Shown here piece after piece: positions 25,088 through 33,950 of a stretch of 64,000 bases of DNA. A model generated the notes under the pieces. It saw only the letters and a list, made by a program, of their open reading frames with translations. It made no database searches and was not told the origin of the DNA. The position numbers and the translations under genes are program-made. Origin of the DNA: an uncultured Maribacter sp. (GTDB lineage: Bacteria > Bacteroidota > Bacteroidia > Flavobacteriales > Flavobacteriaceae); the NCBI RefSeq assembly GCF_947500985.1, contig NZ_CANMTX010000003.1:372001-436000 (forward strand). Direction: 5' to 3'. Every line of letters starts with the position of its first letter. The stretch's first letter is position 1.

Positions 25088-25654
25088 TTAACGACCAACG
25101 CACCAGCGCTTTTCGCTTATTATAAAACCAATACTTAAATTAACTACAGGGTAAATTGTTCCATCAAATTGCCCATCATAATATGCCGCACCGGCATCTA
25201 CAGAAAAATTAAAACCAGAATCATAACTACGTTGTATACCAGTCACCAAACCGGCATAACCGAAAGCCCCTGCTACATTTTCATTGGCAATAGTTCGTGA
25301 ACCCGGAAAAAAGACCGCCACAGCAGGCGCTACATAATTAGCAGAATTACCATAAATCTGTTTTCTTTTGCGTTGTCGCTTTTCAAAATTATAGTAATAC
25401 CGATATTGACCAGCTATTGCAGGAAAAACTCCAAACTCCCTATACACATCTGGCAACAATGGGTCTAAAGCAACTTGAATACCTGCTTTAATATCAAGGG
25501 TAGTGTTGGTACCCAATGCCATTTCGTATTCTATACCGGGATTAATAAGGTTAATCTTCACCTGCCTCAGTTCACAATTTTTACCAAATTGAGCATGAAC
25601 ATTACCTGCAAAAAATATCAGCAATATTAAAATAAGAAACTGTTTGATTTTCAT
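25088..25654 (-). CDS. Outer-membrane beta-barrel-like protein, tandem paralogue 1
   Basis: A 188-residue exported protein (signal MKIKQFLILILLIFFAGNVHAQ). The ATG at 25654 gives a normal signal peptide; a start seven codons upstream would not. It shares LINPGIEYEMALG, GNSANYVAP and GIQRSYDSGF with the two downstream paralogues. It carries an unusual RQRKRKQ basic stretch before the GNSANY turn. Function unknown. Confidence 0.8.
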   Translation of the reverse strand: MKIKQFLILILLIFFAGNVHAQFGKNCELRQVKINLINPGIEYEMALGTNTTLDIKAGIQVALDPLLPDVYREFGVFPAIAGQYRYYYNFEKRQRKRKQIYGNSANYVAPAVAVFFPGSRTIANENVAGAFGYAGLVTGIQRSYDSGFNFSVDAGAAYYDGQFDGTIYPVVNLSIGFIISEKRWCVGR

Positions 25655-25711
25655 TTCGATTTGGGGTTTCGACAATCTTATCTTAATAGAACAGTAAGCT
25701 TCTTAAAATAG

Positions 25712-25719
25712 TATCTTTG
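25712..25719 (+). promoter_or_regulatory. -7 promoter element (TATCTTTG) of kdsA
   Basis: A perfect TAnnTTTG match, 18 bp before the kdsA ATG at 25738. It contains the alternative TTG at 25717, which rules that codon out as the translation start. Confidence 0.7.
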
Positions 25720-25737
25720 ATTAAAAATATTCGACGA

Positions 25738-26556
25738 ATGAACCTATCCCTAATACCCCAAATAAAACATACAGACAGTAATAACTTCTTTCTACTTTCA
25801 GGACCTTGCGCCATTGAAGGTGAAGACATGGCAATGCGCATTGCAGAGCATATTATTACCATAACCGATGAGCTTAAAATATCTTATGTATTTAAAGGAA
25901 GTTTCAAGAAAGCAAATCGTAGTCGTTTAGATTCATTTACAGGTATTGGAGATGAGAAGGCATTAAAGATTCTACGTAAAGTTTCTGAGACATTCAAAGT
26001 ACCAACGGTTACCGATATACATACAGAACAAGATGCTGTTATGGCAGCAGAATATGTAGATGTTCTTCAGATACCAGCATTTTTAGCGCGTCAAACAGAT
26101 TTAGTTGTTGCCGCTGCACAAACTGGAAAAACGGTAAACATTAAGAAAGGACAATTTATGAGTCCTGAGAGTATGAAGCATGCCGTTAATAAAGTTACAG
26201 AGACGGGAAACCAGCAAGCTATTATTACTGATCGTGGCACCATGTTCGGTTACCAAGATATGATTGTAGATTTTAGAGGTGTACCCACCATGAAACAATT
26301 TGCCCCTGTGGTTTTAGATGTAACGCATTCGTTACAACAACCTAATCAAACTTCTGGTGTTACGGGTGGTAGACCAGCAATGATTGGCACTATGGCACGT
26401 GCAGGTGTTGCCGCAGGTGTTGACGGACTCTTTATAGAAACACATTTTGATTGCGCCAATGCAAAAAGTGATGGTGCCAATATGTTAGACTTAGGATTGA
26501 TGAAAAAGCTATTGACAGATTTAGTAGCGTTGAGAGCTGTTGTTAATGAGTTTTAG
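25738..26556 (+). CDS. kdsA: 3-deoxy-D-manno-octulosonate 8-phosphate synthase
   Basis: A 272-residue DAHP/KDO8P synthase-fold TIM barrel that condenses arabinose 5-phosphate with PEP for lipopolysaccharide KDO. Signatures are FLLSGPC24AIEGED, FKGSFKKANRSRLDSF, VTDIHT, MFGYQDMIVDFRGVPTMK and FIETHFDCANAKSDGANM. Cys24 replaces the Asn of enterobacterial KdsA, marking it as the metal-dependent class. The other metal ligands (His, Glu, Asp) are present. The start at 25738 begins the conserved protein and sits behind a -7 element. Confidence 0.95.
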   Translation: MNLSLIPQIKHTDSNNFFLLSGPCAIEGEDMAMRIAEHIITITDELKISYVFKGSFKKANRSRLDSFTGIGDEKALKILRKVSETFKVPTVTDIHTEQDAVMAAEYVDVLQIPAFLARQTDLVVAAAQTGKTVNIKKGQFMSPESMKHAVNKVTETGNQQAIITDRGTMFGYQDMIVDFRGVPTMKQFAPVVLDVTHSLQQPNQTSGVTGGRPAMIGTMARAGVAAGVDGLFIETHFDCANAKSDGANMLDLGLMKKLLTDLVALRAVVNEF

Positions 26557-26572
26557 ATAGTAGCGATTAACT

Positions 26573-27109
26573 TTGAAACAATTAAAAACTATAATCTTAA
26601 TCATATTATTAATCGTAATTATAGTTGCGCTTGGAATATATATGTCGGATTGGGACTTAACTAATCAAAATCTTATTCCATGGTTTATTGGTTTTTTGGC
26701 TTTAATTATTATACTCTTAATTGGGACATTACCAAAAAAGAATTGGCAAAGAATTCTGGTAATTATTGGACTAATAGCGGTAACCTCAGTCATTGGGTTT
26801 AATCTAATATTCTTTTCCTATTTCAAATGTGATGATAAAATTTCAACGACCTGGGAAATAGGAGACTATAACATCTCTTATGGTTACGCCGAGTGTTGGG
26901 CTGGATCAGCTCAAGAAGCAAAATATAATTTAGATAAAAGAAAATTAGGTGGACTTTTAAATAAAAGGATTGACACTGTTTGGAAATCGGAAACTGAAAA
27001 TTTAATCACTAACAAAACATTTTTAAGCAACAAGAACTGTGTTATAAAATTTTTGGACGGAAAATATAAATTTGACCTTTGCTCAGAAAAGATTATACCT
27101 AATCAATAA
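26573..27109 (+). CDS. Hypothetical membrane protein
   Basis: A 178-residue protein that begins with TTG at 26573, 16 bp after kdsA. Three hydrophobic helices are predicted (about 4-22, 35-52 and 61-80). A soluble domain of about 95 residues follows with four cysteines (KCDDK, AECWAG, KNCVIK, DLCSEK), which fits two disulfides in the periplasm. I recognise no family. It may be transcribed with kdsA by readthrough. Confidence 0.65.
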   Translation: MKQLKTIILIILLIVIIVALGIYMSDWDLTNQNLIPWFIGFLALIIILLIGTLPKKNWQRILVIIGLIAVTSVIGFNLIFFSYFKCDDKISTTWEIGDYNISYGYAECWAGSAQEAKYNLDKRKLGGLLNKRIDTVWKSETENLITNKTFLSNKNCVIKFLDGKYKFDLCSEKIIPNQ

Positions 27110-27131
27110 AACATAGCTGCTATTTTTTTAG

Positions 27132-27512
27132 CTACGAAATATCCTTCTGCTTATAAAACCCATTTTTACGAACAGCATATGCATCCTGTAAAACATCTAC
27201 CAGAATATCGTTATCAATATCTTCAAGTGTAGCGTATCGCAATGAACGTACTACTTTTCTGTTTTCAGAAATAAGTACGTTTAAATGTTTTGTAAGGTGG
27301 GCAGAGTTCCAAAAAGCGATATCTACATACTTCTTTTTGTGCGATGCATTCAGATAGCAAATGGGCGATTTACCAATATAAAAACAGGGAATATTCCATT
27401 TAAATTTCAGCTCAACCTCTGGTAATGTGGTCTCGATCATCATCTGCAGATGCATTAAAATTCCCCTGTACGGTTCCGGTTGGTTAAAAATATAGTCCTC
27501 TGCTGGTTTCAT
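27132..27512 (-). CDS. DUF1801 domain protein
   Basis: A 126-residue protein of the YdhG/DUF1801 group: PAEDYIFNQPEPYRGILMHL at the start, then VELKFKWNIPCFYIGKSPICYLN, then FWNSAHLTKH. It has a small alpha/beta fold of unknown biochemical role and is cytoplasmic. ATG at 27512 is preferred to a TTG two codons upstream. It converges on the preceding membrane protein gene. Confidence 0.8.
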   Translation of the reverse strand: MKPAEDYIFNQPEPYRGILMHLQMMIETTLPEVELKFKWNIPCFYIGKSPICYLNASHKKKYVDIAFWNSAHLTKHLNVLISENRKVVRSLRYATLEDIDNDILVDVLQDAYAVRKNGFYKQKDIS

Positions 27513-27572
27513 AATCAATTTAATTGCGTTAATTAAGATACGAATACATTTACTAATATGTATTTAAATATA

Positions 27573-27580
27573 TAATTTTG
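27573..27580 (+). promoter_or_regulatory. -7 promoter element (TAATTTTG) of pldA
   Basis: A TAnnTTTG match 20 bp upstream of the pldA ATG. It predicts a leader of about 15 nt. Confidence 0.5.
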
Positions 27581-27599
27581 ACACACTTATAACTTATCA

Positions 27600-28505
27600 A
27601 TGTTTAAAAAGACAACTACTGTTTTAATAATCACATTAATACTATGTACCTGCCATTCGTCTTTCTCTCAAGACGATCATGATCATAATTGGTATTTTAA
27701 CAATAGTAAAAGTTTAAGTGAATTATGGGAGCTAGATGATGAGCATCAACGAGGAACGTTCATTCTAACTTCATATAAACCCATATACATAACTGCCGCA
27801 AAATTTTCTACCAATCCCAATGAATTTCCGCAAGCAGAAAATTCAGATAAGGTTTTAGACGAACCTAGCAGCCTTAATGCGGTAGAGTCAAAATTTCAAA
27901 TAAGTCTCAAAACCAAAATCTTTCATGGTATGTTTGACGGACGTATGGATTTATGGATGGGCTATTCACAGACGGCATACTGGCAGATATATAATTCTGA
28001 ACGTTCAAGACCTTTTCGTGAATTAAATTATAAGCCAGAAATCATAGCCAACTTTCCCGTTAAGTTTCCAATATTAGGCTTTGAAACAAAAATGATAGGT
28101 GCGGCTATTATTCATGAATCTAACGGCCAGTCTGATCCTATTTCTAGAAGTTGGAACCGTATTGCTTTTCATGCCGCATTTGAAAAAGGAAACTGGCAAG
28201 TAACACTAAAACCGTGGATACGCATTGGAAGTAAGATTGATGACAATGACAATATATCTGATTTTATTGGTCGTGGTGAAGCCGATATTAGTTATGACTG
28301 GGGCAGACAACGTTTTAGAGCCATTGCTAGACATTCTTTAAATCTAGGAGATAAAAGTCGTGGTAGCATACAGCTGAACTGGTCTTTTCCTATTTTCGAA
28401 AATTTCAACGGTCATTTTCAATTGTTTGATGGTTATGGTGAAACCCTAATTGATTATAACCATAGGCAAACCACTTTTGGTCTAGGAGTTTCATTGATAA
28501 ACTAA
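27600..28505 (+). CDS. pldA: Outer-membrane phospholipase A
   Basis: A 301-residue protein with a signal peptide (to about residue 23). It is a 12-strand OMPLA-type barrel. The active-site region is AAIIHESNGQSDPISRSWNR, with the His and Ser of the H-x-S motif and the downstream Asn. The second family signature is LFDGYGETLIDYNHR. It would hydrolyse phospholipid acyl chains in the outer membrane after dimerisation with calcium. It lies upstream of the TonB receptor locus, but the 344-bp gap argues for a separate unit. Confidence 0.9.
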   Translation: MFKKTTTVLIITLILCTCHSSFSQDDHDHNWYFNNSKSLSELWELDDEHQRGTFILTSYKPIYITAAKFSTNPNEFPQAENSDKVLDEPSSLNAVESKFQISLKTKIFHGMFDGRMDLWMGYSQTAYWQIYNSERSRPFRELNYKPEIIANFPVKFPILGFETKMIGAAIIHESNGQSDPISRSWNRIAFHAAFEKGNWQVTLKPWIRIGSKIDDNDNISDFIGRGEADISYDWGRQRFRAIARHSLNLGDKSRGSIQLNWSFPIFENFNGHFQLFDGYGETLIDYNHRQTTFGLGVSLIN

Positions 28506-28849
28506 TGATTATAATTTACAATTTAAACGTAGCTTAAATATGTATTAAGTTGTATGCTAAATATATTCGTGATTAAAATTATCTTTTAGATTTCAACTGA
28601 CAACTAAAAAATTTAGCACAATTACTTGAACATATTCATACCAAATTTCCATTTTATCAAATTTTACCTTACCATATTTAGTATAGTTACACCCAAGTCA
28701 CCTTCAATCACTAATTACAAATAGCTCATAATCATAAGTTTAATTATTATTTTAAACTTTATTTATAATTAATCTAATTAAAAGTTGTGAGATAACACGA
28801 CCAACTTTACATTTACTGTTCTTATTTAGATTAAATTAAAATAATTATT
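28506..28849. promoter_or_regulatory. Intergenic region upstream of the siderophore-type locus
   Basis: A 344-bp AT-rich interval with no gene. It must hold the promoter of the TonB receptor operon. One inverted repeat is visible, GTTTAA-N8-TTAAAC (28738-28757), about 95 bp before the receptor start. It is AT-rich enough to be a metalloregulator site, but it is not a recognisable Fur box. Confidence 0.35.
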
Positions 28850-31219
28850 TTGAACAGACCTTTTTCCCTTATAATTCTATTTGTAATTGGGCTTTCATTT
28901 TCCCTGAATGCCCAAAATATTATTACCGGAAAAATTACAGATATAGATGACGTTCCTTTACCTGGAGCTACTGTAGTAGCCAAAGGGACCACTTCGGCTA
29001 CTATTACAGATGAGCAAGGTAAGTACCAACTTAATTTAGTAGAAGGATCATATACCATAGTAGCTTCATACCTAGGTTTTAAATCGATTACCAAAAAAAT
29101 TCAGGTAACCTCAGGCACCAATAATTTTACTTTTAAATTGGAAGAAGACTTTATGGCATTAGATGCTGTAGTAGTATCAGGGAAAAGCGATGCCCAAATT
29201 CTTAGGGAACAGGCGTATGCAGTTGAAGTAGTCGAAACAGAAGGATTCAAAAACCTATCTACAAACGGAAATGATATTTTAGCCAAAATACCCGGAGTGA
29301 ACATTAGGCAATCCGGTGGTGTAGGATCTGATTTTTCACTTTCCTTAAACGGTTTATCTGGTAATCAAGTAAGAGTTTTTATAGATGGTATTCCTATGGA
29401 TTATTTTGGTTCTTCATTGAGTCTAAATAACTTCTCTGCAAATCTTTTACAATCTATAGAAGTTTACAAAGGTGTTGTGCCTATCCACTTATCATCTGAT
29501 GCTCTTGGTGGTGCCATAAATATCGTAACGGATCAAAATAGCGATAGCTTTCTAGATTTCTCTTATGGTCTAGGTTCATACCAAACACATATTGCTTCAT
29601 TAAACACGCAATACAGAAATAAAAAGTCTGGTTTTGCAGTGCGCTTAAAATCATTCTATAACACCTCTCAAAACAATTACAAAGTACCTATTAAACTGGT
29701 AAATTTTGAAACAGGAAAAGAAGATGAAGAAGCTACAAATGTTGAACATTTTCATGATGCCTATAATTCTAAAATGGCATGGTTAGAAACCGGATTCTTA
29801 AAATCTTCATTTGCCGATAAATTAATGGTTGGTGTCATGTACTCTGATAATTATGATGAAGTACAACAACCAGCCAACGCAATTGGTGAAGCCAAAATAC
29901 CTTATGGTGAAGTTACCAGCGAAGAGCAAAAAGTAATTGGTACTTTCTCATTCAAAAAAAATAGAATTTTTAATACCAAGCTCAATTTAAACGCTTACAT
30001 GGTTGGCGTATTCTCAGAATCTAACAACATAGATATTAGTGACTATACCTACGACTGGTTTGGCAATAGAGAACTTAGAGACGATACATCTGTCGGTGAA
30101 ATTGAAAACCGAAAAACCTATTTACGCTTACATACCGACAATTACCTTGGTAATTTAAATGGCGAGTATGAAATAAATGAAAACAATAACATCGCGGCAA
30201 ATTATAGTTTAAATGCCCTTACCATACAAGGTAATGATGATTTTAAAGAAGAAAATAATACACAGTTTAGTGACCCAAGTGATGTTACTAAACAAGTAAT
30301 GGCCTTTAGCTATACCAATGCTGCTTTCGATAATAAGTTAAAAAACACCATATTCACTAAATTCTATAATTACGATATATCTTCTTTAATCACCAATTAC
30401 TCTGGCACAGAAACCGAGCCTTTAAATATTGAAAGAAAAAATACAGGTTTTGGTATTTCTAGCACCTATTTATGGAATGGCTTTCAGATTAAAGCATCTT
30501 TTGAAAATGCCATTAGATTTCCAGAAGTTAGTGAGCTTTTTGGTGACGGACTAAACATTGAACCCAGCCCTAGCCTATTACCCGAAAAAAGTAACAACTA
30601 CAACGTTGGTGTTTCATTCAACAATAATTTCGGCAATAGTTCATTAAGACTTAGCGCAAATGGTTATATAAGAGATGCCGAAGATTTTATATTACCAGTA
30701 GTAGAGGGTATAAAAGTATACCACATCAATAACTGTAAAGTACTAGCGAAAGGTGTCGATTTTTCTGCAAATTACGTAGCAGCCAAAAAATTCTTCTTTG
30801 CATTAAGTGCTACCTATTTAGACTTAAGAGACAACAACGAATGGCTTAATGGTGTTGAAGGCAATAGCAACAGCCAATATAAAGTTAGGGTGCCAAACGT
30901 ACCGTACTTTTTTTCTAATGGCTCTATCTCCTATAGACAACCTAATTTATTTAAAAATGAAGACAGTTTTACGTTTTCAATAAGTGAAAATTATGTGCAT
31001 GAATTCTTCTATACTTGGGAGAATCTTGGAAGTTCAGAAAAACCATCAATTCCACAGCAATGGGTTACCAATGCAGAAGTGGTATATAGTATGAACGATC
31101 AAAAATACAACGTTTCAGTAGGTGTTGCGAATCTACTAAATGCTGATGTCTATGATAATTATCAACAACTAAGACCAGGCAGAACGTTTAATCTAAAACT
31201 ACGCTACTTTATAAATTAA
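28850..31219 (+). CDS. TonB-dependent receptor, XusA-like siderophore receptor
   Basis: A 789-residue outer-membrane receptor that begins with TTG at 28850. The signal peptide runs to about 22. A carboxypeptidase-regulatory-like beta sandwich (about 24-105, ITGKITDIDDVPLPGATVVA) is followed by a plug (NDILAKIPGVNIRQSGGVGS, then GGAINIV). The 22-strand barrel ends in FNLKLRYFIN. It lies 12 bp before a DUF4374 lipoprotein gene and upstream of a PepSY gene. That is the gene set of the Bacteroides XusABC xenosiderophore system, so ferric-siderophore import is the likely role. Confidence 0.88.
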   Translation: MNRPFSLIILFVIGLSFSLNAQNIITGKITDIDDVPLPGATVVAKGTTSATITDEQGKYQLNLVEGSYTIVASYLGFKSITKKIQVTSGTNNFTFKLEEDFMALDAVVVSGKSDAQILREQAYAVEVVETEGFKNLSTNGNDILAKIPGVNIRQSGGVGSDFSLSLNGLSGNQVRVFIDGIPMDYFGSSLSLNNFSANLLQSIEVYKGVVPIHLSSDALGGAINIVTDQNSDSFLDFSYGLGSYQTHIASLNTQYRNKKSGFAVRLKSFYNTSQNNYKVPIKLVNFETGKEDEEATNVEHFHDAYNSKMAWLETGFLKSSFADKLMVGVMYSDNYDEVQQPANAIGEAKIPYGEVTSEEQKVIGTFSFKKNRIFNTKLNLNAYMVGVFSESNNIDISDYTYDWFGNRELRDDTSVGEIENRKTYLRLHTDNYLGNLNGEYEINENNNIAANYSLNALTIQGNDDFKEENNTQFSDPSDVTKQVMAFSYTNAAFDNKLKNTIFTKFYNYDISSLITNYSGTETEPLNIERKNTGFGISSTYLWNGFQIKASFENAIRFPEVSELFGDGLNIEPSPSLLPEKSNNYNVGVSFNNNFGNSSLRLSANGYIRDAEDFILPVVEGIKVYHINNCKVLAKGVDFSANYVAAKKFFFALSATYLDLRDNNEWLNGVEGNSNSQYKVRVPNVPYFFSNGSISYRQPNLFKNEDSFTFSISENYVHEFFYTWENLGSSEKPSIPQQWVTNAEVVYSMNDQKYNVSVGVANLLNADVYDNYQQLRPGRTFNLKLRYFIN

Positions 31220-31231
31220 ACACTAATTATT

Positions 31232-32524
31232 ATGAAAAAAAATGATTTAAAACTGTTATTCTGTTTATTCTTATCTCTCGCTATATTTAGCTGTAGTGAT
31301 GACGATACTGAGATTGAAGTAAATGACGATGTAGATAACGTTGAAGAAGATGAGACTGAAGAAGTTGCAGAAACTACCCTTGTAGCCAATTACTTTGTTG
31401 GCATTGAAGCTGCAACAGACCCAACCATTGATATCCTGACCCCTGCAACATCTCTTGATGAAGGCACTATTTCACCTGTAGGTAACGGAATAGAACAACC
31501 AGCTTGGATGACTTTTTTTCAAGGTGAAAACCAAATTATTGTTGGCGGTTATACATCTGCGCCAGAATTTACAAGTTACGCTATGGTAGATGGTGAACTC
31601 ACTGAAGGGGAAAGTTTCTTTACATCGCAAACAGTTTATGCTTCTACAATAATTGATGAAAGCACTATGATTATGATTGGCGCCCCAAGAGAAGGGTATG
31701 CAGACAAGAACATTTATATAATTGATACCGAAACAATGTCTATTGCCACTACTGTAGCATCAGACTTTGGTAATGATGAAAATAATGGCTACTTAGCTTT
31801 CCCTACCGATGTAAATGTAACAGGGGACCATATGTTTGTTTCTTATTATTATATCGCTGCCGACGGTTCATTTGCTACGCCTACGGAACAAAATGCATCT
31901 GTTGCCGTGTTCACTTACCCAGGCTTAGAATTAGAGAAAATAATTGAAGATGAAAGAGCACCAAACATTGGTCGTTATTATTCATTAACAGGATTAGAGG
32001 AAGATGAAAATGGAAATATTTACACGTATTCTCCGTCTTCATTGGCTTGTGGTTATGCGCCAGTACCAACAACGAACTCTGGAATTTTACGTATAAATAA
32101 CGGTGAAACAGAATTTGATGCTGATTTTTATATAGATTTTGAAACATTAAGTGGAGGTTATAAATTAAATGATTTGTACTATGTTGGCAACGGTAAAGCT
32201 GTTGTTCGTGTATTACAAGAAGATGAAGAAAATGCAGATTACTTATGGGCTACTTACGCACCCAATAGTTCTGTACCATTATTATCATACGGTATTTTAG
32301 ACCTTACTACAGAAACATACACAGCAGTTTCAGGCGCTCCATTAAGTGGAGGTGGATGGGATGCTGCTAAGTATATTGAAGATGGCAAATTATTTGTAAA
32401 TATTAGTAGTGCAACAGGCGCTAGTATTTACAGCATAGACCCAGAAACTGCAACCGCAACAGAAGCTGCAGCGATAGAGGGTAACTACGCAAAAGGTATT
32501 TTACAGATTACTACAGAAGAATAA
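31232..32524 (+). CDS. DUF4374 surface lipoprotein, XusB-like siderophore-binding protein
   Basis: A 430-residue lipoprotein (lipobox AIFSC, Cys21). A very acidic linker of about 30 residues follows, the kind of tract that directs surface export in Bacteroidota. The rest is a beta-propeller-like repeat domain (GGYTSAPEFTSYAMVDGELT, then AFPTDVNVTGDHMFVSYYY, then ISSATGASIYSIDPETAT). This is the DUF4374 family, which includes XusB, the siderophore-capturing lipoprotein of Bacteroides. It follows the TonB receptor by 12 bp, so it probably hands ligand to it. Confidence 0.82.
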   Translation: MKKNDLKLLFCLFLSLAIFSCSDDDTEIEVNDDVDNVEEDETEEVAETTLVANYFVGIEAATDPTIDILTPATSLDEGTISPVGNGIEQPAWMTFFQGENQIIVGGYTSAPEFTSYAMVDGELTEGESFFTSQTVYASTIIDESTMIMIGAPREGYADKNIYIIDTETMSIATTVASDFGNDENNGYLAFPTDVNVTGDHMFVSYYYIAADGSFATPTEQNASVAVFTYPGLELEKIIEDERAPNIGRYYSLTGLEEDENGNIYTYSPSSLACGYAPVPTTNSGILRINNGETEFDADFYIDFETLSGGYKLNDLYYVGNGKAVVRVLQEDEENADYLWATYAPNSSVPLLSYGILDLTTETYTAVSGAPLSGGGWDAAKYIEDGKLFVNISSATGASIYSIDPETATATEAAAIEGNYAKGILQITTEE

Positions 32525-32535
32525 GAATAGTTTAA

Positions 32536-32566
32536 AACAGGTGTGATAAATAAAATCACACCTGTT
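32536..32566 (+). terminator. Intra-operon hairpin after the DUF4374 gene
   Basis: A perfect 12-bp stem (AACAGGTGTGAT/ATCACACCTGTT, loop AAATAAA) followed by ACTTTTT. It lies 12 bp after the lipoprotein stop and 22 bp before the DUF4198 start. It could be a partial terminator or a 3'-end stabiliser that raises receptor and lipoprotein levels over the downstream genes. Confidence 0.7.
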
Positions 32567-32587
32567 ACTTTTTAAAGCTTAAGAACC

Positions 32588-33307
32588 ATGAAGAAATTTA
32601 CAATTACGATTATTCTTTTTTTTATAGCTCAAATTACCGCTCATGCACATTACTTATGGGTAGATACAGCCAAAGATGGTAAAATTGGTGTTGAACAAAA
32701 TGTAAAAATACATTACGGTGAATATACATACGGGGCTATTGAAGAAGTAAACAAAGAAGCTTTTACTGCAGTTTCTAAATTTACATTATGGCTAATACAC
32801 CCAAATGGAAAAAAGGAGAAGTTAAATAGTCTTGCTAAAGAAAATCACTATTTAGCCACTTTTATACCTGCAGAAAATGGTGTTTACACACTAGCATTAG
32901 ACAATAACAACATTGACGTTATCGACTATACTGCCTATGACTTCGGAATTTTTAAAACCCATTACCACAGTACTGCAAATGTACAAGTAGGTAACACGGT
33001 AAATGACATTACAGAAACAAACAAAGAAGGTTTAATTATTAAGGAGCTGCCTTCACAAAACCAAGAAATTTCATTACAAGTTTTATACAAAGGCAAACCA
33101 TTGGCTAAAAATGAAGTTCAAGTATATGTTGCCGATCAATGGTCTAAAGAACTAGAAACTGATGAAAATGGTATGGTAACATTTAAAATGCCTTGGAGTA
33201 CAAAATACATTCTTGAAACTACCACAAATGAAGATGTCCCAGGTAACTACAATGGTGAAAAATATGAATTTGTTTGGCACTGTGCCACCTATTGTATCAA
33301 CAACTAA
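32588..33307 (+). CDS. DUF4198 domain periplasmic protein
   Basis: A 239-residue exported protein (signal ending AHAHYLW). The first domain has the histidine near the mature N-terminus typical of DUF4198 (HAHYLWVDTAKDGKIGVEQN). A second Ig-like beta domain shows LQVLYKGKPLAKNEVQVYVA and TDENGMVTFKMP. It ends with FVWHCATYCIN, a His/Cys cluster. DUF4198 proteins often sit beside TonB/metal uptake systems. A role in metal handling or transfer to the PepSY protein is inference. Confidence 0.8.
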   Translation: MKKFTITIILFFIAQITAHAHYLWVDTAKDGKIGVEQNVKIHYGEYTYGAIEEVNKEAFTAVSKFTLWLIHPNGKKEKLNSLAKENHYLATFIPAENGVYTLALDNNNIDVIDYTAYDFGIFKTHYHSTANVQVGNTVNDITETNKEGLIIKELPSQNQEISLQVLYKGKPLAKNEVQVYVADQWSKELETDENGMVTFKMPWSTKYILETTTNEDVPGNYNGEKYEFVWHCATYCINN

Positions 33308-33316
33308 ATGTAACAG

Positions 33317-33649
33317 ATGTTTACAATTATTCTATTACTAACCTTTTTTGGTTTTTATCTGTCTTATGCAACTACCAAGAGGCAAAAAATTGCAATGCAT
33401 TTAAAAATTGAAGAATGGTGCCAGCAAAATAGTAAAGTAGCAAACTCTTTAGGTTATGTCTTGCTACTTATAGCCTGCTCCCTAACCATACACCAATACG
33501 GTTGGGGTTCAGGTATTTTTACTTTTTCGGTGACTTTAATGACTATTGCAAGTCTTAACATAATATTACAGCCACTAAATCTAATTACATACAAAACATT
33601 AAGCCCAACCTTTATAATCACATTCTTAATGGAGTTTTTACTTTTTTAA
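33317..33649 (+). CDS. DUF3325-like small membrane protein
   Basis: A 110-residue, three-helix membrane protein (helices about 3-17, 44-60, 65-82). It has a basic loop (TTKRQKIAMHLKIEEW) and the G-W-G-S-G-I motif (QYGWGSGIFTF) seen in DUF3325 proteins, which sit beside PepSY reductase-type genes in proteobacterial iron loci. It lies 9 bp after the DUF4198 gene and 1 bp before the next gene. Confidence 0.6.
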   Translation: MFTIILLLTFFGFYLSYATTKRQKIAMHLKIEEWCQQNSKVANSLGYVLLLIACSLTIHQYGWGSGIFTFSVTLMTIASLNIILQPLNLITYKTLSPTFIITFLMEFLLF

Positions 33650-33650
33650 T

Positions 33651-33950
33651 ATGCCGGCAAATACTAAATATCTTAATCCGTCTTTTTGGTCACGCTTTTC
33701 TAAAATAACAGCCGCTATTCTTGGAGGTTTTATAGTATCTATACTATTCCACTTGGCAATAGCAAGTTGGTTTAATCATGTGAACGTAATCATTACAAGT
33801 ACTTATAGTTCACTAATACTTTGGGTTGGACTAATAATCATGGCATTTTTAGCCAAAAACGGATGGAAAATTTGGGGCCTATATATACTCATATCCATAA
33901 TACTATCAATTATAATATTTTACGGTAAAGCATTAAATCCACTTGTATAA
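33651..33950 (+). CDS. DUF3649-like small membrane protein
   Basis: A 99-residue protein with three membrane helices. The first contains R-F-S-K-I-T-A-A-I-L-G-G-F, close to the R-x-x-A-A-x-x-G-G-Y start of DUF3649 proteins. The last two residues before the stop overlap the PepSY gene (TAATG), so translation is coupled. In proteobacteria DUF3649, PepSY and DUF3325 proteins are encoded together in siderophore loci. Confidence 0.6.
   Translation: MPANTKYLNPSFWSRFSKITAAILGGFIVSILFHLAIASWFNHVNVIITSTYSSLILWVGLIIMAFLAKNGWKIWGLYILISIILSIIIFYGKALNPLV

Noticed and set aside
25717..25737. TTG at 25717 as the kdsA start
   Set aside because: It lies inside the TATCTTTG promoter element. KdsA homology begins at the ATG at 25738.
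28738..28757. GTTTAA-N8-TTAAAC as a Fur box
   Set aside because: It does not match the 19-bp Fur consensus, and similar AT palindromes are expected by chance at this base composition. Kept only as a weak note in the intergenic entry.
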